Source of the DNA: Chrysoporthe austroafricana
Lineage: Eukaryota; Ascomycota; Sordariomycetes; Diaporthales; Cryphonectriaceae
Reading direction: 5' to 3'
Assembly: GCA_001051155.2 (NCBI GenBank)
Contig: JYIP02000001.1
Location: 1-64,000, forward strand
DNA length: 64,000 nt
This document shows, piece by piece, positions 61,901 through 64,000 of this stretch (its first letter is position 1; each line of letters starts with the position of its first letter). Made by a program: the position numbers and the translations under genes. The notes below the pieces were generated by a model. It was not told the origin of the DNA. It did not search any database and saw only the letters and a list, made by a program, of their open reading frames with translations.

Positions 61901-64000
61901 GAGGGCTGAGCTGGCGCCCGAAAGGGACAGGATGGTGACGGCGTTTTTGGGGGTGATGCTGCCATTGCTGCGCCCCTCGTGCTGCTGGTCTTGATGGGCG
62001 TTCGTGCCGTTCACCTCGATCGTGTGGCCGTTCGCCCGCATCATGGCGAACTGTTGTCCGACCTGGAACTGAGGCTGTCCACGCGCTGCAGACAGCGCCA
62101 GCTTGGTAGCAGAGCCGATGAGCCAACCGCCGTCCCCGACGAGAGGTAGGAGCTGTTGGACATTGTCGTCCCAGCCGGCCCCATCAAAGAGCACGACATC
62201 ATACGACCCGTCTGCCGAGACGGACCAGTCCGCAAGCTCGTGCCCGAGCGTCCTGACGGCGATGCGGGACTGCACGCGCGGCGAAAGATAAAGCAGCTCT
62301 TCCTGCTCGCCTGCGAACCCCACCGTGACGGCGGCCGCGGACGGGAGGACAGCCAGGACGTCTTGGACCGTCTCACGGCCGGGCCGGGGTAGACCTGCTA
62401 TGAGGATAGTCCTAACCGGCCGGTGGTGGTGGATGAGCTCGACGAACCTAGCCAGGCGCTGTTGTGGGGTGATCAAGTCTGGGAAGCAGGCGGAGAACAG
62501 TGCGGCCCCGTCCCTTGCGCCCGCAAGCATGGCAATGTCGGGCTTCCACGCCACAAAGGAGAAGGGCTGCGGCACCAGCGGCTCGCCGGTCTCGTCAACC
62601 TCCGCCTGGGCCGCGCCGGCGGGCAGGGCGGCGTCGTACGTCACACAGACCAGGTTGCGCACATCGAGCAGCAGGCGGCCATCGGGCCCGCGCAGGACGA
62701 CGTTGGTGTTGAAGCGGCGCGACTCGAGGGTGTCGGTCCACGCTTCGGCGCGGCCATCCGCCGCGTCCAGCGCAGGGAACACGACGGCCTCCTCGATGTG
62801 CGTGGGCACGACCCCCCACGGCATCTCCTTGTGACGCCCCGCGTGAATCGAGACGATGATAAGCTGCAGGCACGCGTCGACCGTGGCCGGGTGCACCAGG
62901 TAGCGCGACTCCCCGTCCATGACGCTCATGCGGACCGCGATGTCGCCCGCCGCCTGGTGCAGCCCGCCCTCGGTCTGCACCGCCCGCAGCTGTTGGAACG
63001 TCCTGCTGTAGGCGAACCCGACGCGCCGGAAGGCCTGATACCACCGCTTGCCGGACACGCGCTGCGTCAGCGATGCGCCGACCACCGGCGTCGCGGCAGG
63101 ACAGTCCGCAGGGGCGCGGGTGACGGCGGTGACACGGCCCGAACAGTGCACCGTCCACTCCTTCTGGTCGTGCGGCAGCGACTCGACCGAGAACGAGTAC
63201 CACGCGGGGCTGTCGTCGCTCCCGTCCGCGGTGAGGCGCACGACGGTCTCGATACCGTCGTCCGCGTCGGGCACCACGAGCGCCGTCTTGATGTCGACAT
63301 CGCGCAGCTTGAAACCCTCATACGACAGGCCGTGGGTCTCGAGCGTCTGCCGCAGGGCCTCGATAGCGAGAGACAAGTGGCCAGCGGCCGGGAAGATGGT
63401 GGAGCCGCCGAGCGCGTGGTCCTTGAGCCAGGGCACGTCGCGCTGGCGCAGTAGGTTGCGCCAGACCTCGGAGCGCGTCGACAGGCCCGACACGCGGCTG
63501 CCCAGCAGGTCGTGGCGTGGGAACGCGCGCGCTCGCTGCTCGACGCTGGCCCTTGGCTCGGCCCAGTACCTCCGTTCGTAGTTCCACTGATAGGGCGGCA
63601 GGTCAACCAGCAGGTGCTGCGTCTTTGGTTTGCGCACAAGGCCGCGCCCGCCGGCTTCGTCGTTGGCATTGACCTCGTCTAGGTCAACGTCGAGCCCGGC
63701 CACGAACAGCGCCCCGGCCACGCTCATCAGGCGGTCCGCGTCGTTGGCGCCTCTCTGCAGCGTCGGCATATAGGAGAAGCGCGCAACCGTCTTCTCTCCT
63801 AGCGTGGTGATGATCTGTCTGAAGGGCCCGGCCAGTACCGAGTGCGGGCCTACCTCGATCATGGTGTTGACATGCGCGAGGTCCTCTTCTGCCGCCATCC
63901 GTGCCACGGCTGTGCTGAAACGCACGCGCTGCCTCAGGTTCGTGCTGAAGTAGCCCCTGGGCAGCGCACCGCCGTCCACTCGCGCGCCCGTGACCGAGGA
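58984..64000 (-). CDS. Highly reducing type I polyketide synthase, C-terminal part (AT end-DH-psiMT-psiKR-psiER-KR-ACP)
   Basis: Partial: KS and most of AT lie beyond the right edge; the frame is open to base 64000. Exon 64000-60293, intron 60292-60223, exon 60222-58984 (stop TAG). Domains: AT end (EVGPHSVLAGPFRQI near 63850). DH (63560-62600) with catalytic His in DHALGGSTIFPAAG (codon 63418-63416) and Asp in HPATVDACLQ near 62880. A degenerate methyltransferase (about 62480-62100) without a recognisable SAM Gly-rich loop (TILIAGLPRPG instead). Structural KR half (61960-61480). Degenerate ER (61330-60360) lacking the usual GGVGQ-type NADPH loop. Active-looking KR with GCLGGLGRS near 60165 and SNYAAANG near 59733. 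ACP with YGLDSM, phosphopantetheine Ser codon 59139-59137. No thioesterase or condensation domain follows. Acts in the cytosol to build a reduced polyketide; product unknown. No stops, unlike everything to its left. Confidence 0.93.
59322..59342. repeat. GC-rich trinucleotide repeat coding a Gly linker in the PKS
   Basis: A cgccgccgccgccg run encodes five consecutive Gly between the KR and ACP domains. It is low complexity and probably a flexible linker. Confidence 0.8.
60223..60292 (-). other. Intron in the PKS gene (70 bp)
   Basis: On the minus strand GTACGT...CTGACATGGCACGTGCAG, a typical short fungal intron with a branch-like CTGAC 13 nt before the terminal CAG. Removing it joins ...GQARAE to ILDAPKPF in frame and links the ER region to the KR, which otherwise lie in different frames. 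Confidence 0.9.

Noticed and set aside
62423..63454. Plus-strand frame of 343 codons opposite the PKS
   Set aside because: GC-rich antisense shadow of the DH and MT region. The minus strand has clear PKS domains.
1..64000. tRNA and rRNA genes
   Set aside because: I saw no convincing cloverleaf or rRNA segment. A tRNAscan-SE and rRNA HMM run would be decisive.

Overview
The window looks like a subtelomere-type accessory region of a filamentous ascomycete (Pezizomycotina). The evidence is nested Ty3/Gypsy chromodomain retrotransposons, heavy C-to-T / G-to-A decay resembling repeat-induced point mutation (RIP), and a fungal highly reducing polyketide synthase with a 70-bp GT-AG intron. The species cannot be fixed from the sequence. 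About 58.8 kb is AT-rich repeat with almost no intact gene. The last 5 kb is GC-rich and fully coding.

Region 1 (1-40257) is a head-to-tail array of three copies (A, B, C) of one large unit. Without the insertion in B, a unit is about 10.9-11.3 kb. Each unit is bounded by a ~457-bp direct repeat and has everything on the minus strand: (1) a ~4.5-kb gene for a RecQ helicase of the telomere-linked helicase (TLH) type, with an N-terminal C2H2-like finger, a middle region that I read as tyrosine-recombinase-like, a complete RecQ motor (motifs I-VI) and a Cys-containing tail; (2) an unrecognised basic protein gene; (3) a ~180-bp minisatellite present 5, 7 and 8 times in A, B and C; (4) a 200-codon ORF of unknown function. 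Copy A is the least mutated. B and C are more decayed. B is split by a 5.9-kb LTR element. A 20-N gap lies in the A-B spacer and looks like an unmerged overlap.

Region 2 (40258-58687) is a nest of related Ty3/Gypsy elements. Element 2 (plus, 40616-47994, TSD TTAAG) sits inside a 3'-truncated minus-strand element 3. Element 4 (minus, 51250-58550, TSD CGTAC/T) sits inside an older LTR fragment. Element 1 (14830-20734, TSD TAATA) in helicase unit B is the same family but lacks reverse transcriptase. LTRs start TATTATRAAC (TGTTATGAAC where unmutated) and end GTTYATAATA. Elements 1, 2 and 4 each carry an antisense ORF between pol and the 3' LTR for a small Cys-rich coiled-coil protein. In elements 2 and 4 it has the same length, 157 codons including stop.

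Region 3 (58688-64000) contains a short flank with an AT microsatellite and then the 3' part of an intact highly reducing PKS on the minus strand: AT (end) - DH - degenerate methyltransferase - structural KR - degenerate enoylreductase - KR - ACP. KS and most of AT lie beyond the right edge. Loss of the ER nucleotide-binding motif suggests that a separate ER acts in trans or that no enoyl reduction occurs.

The strongest candidate for an undescribed system is the tandem helicase unit: a putative finger/tyrosine-recombinase/RecQ fusion with two partner genes, framed by direct repeats.
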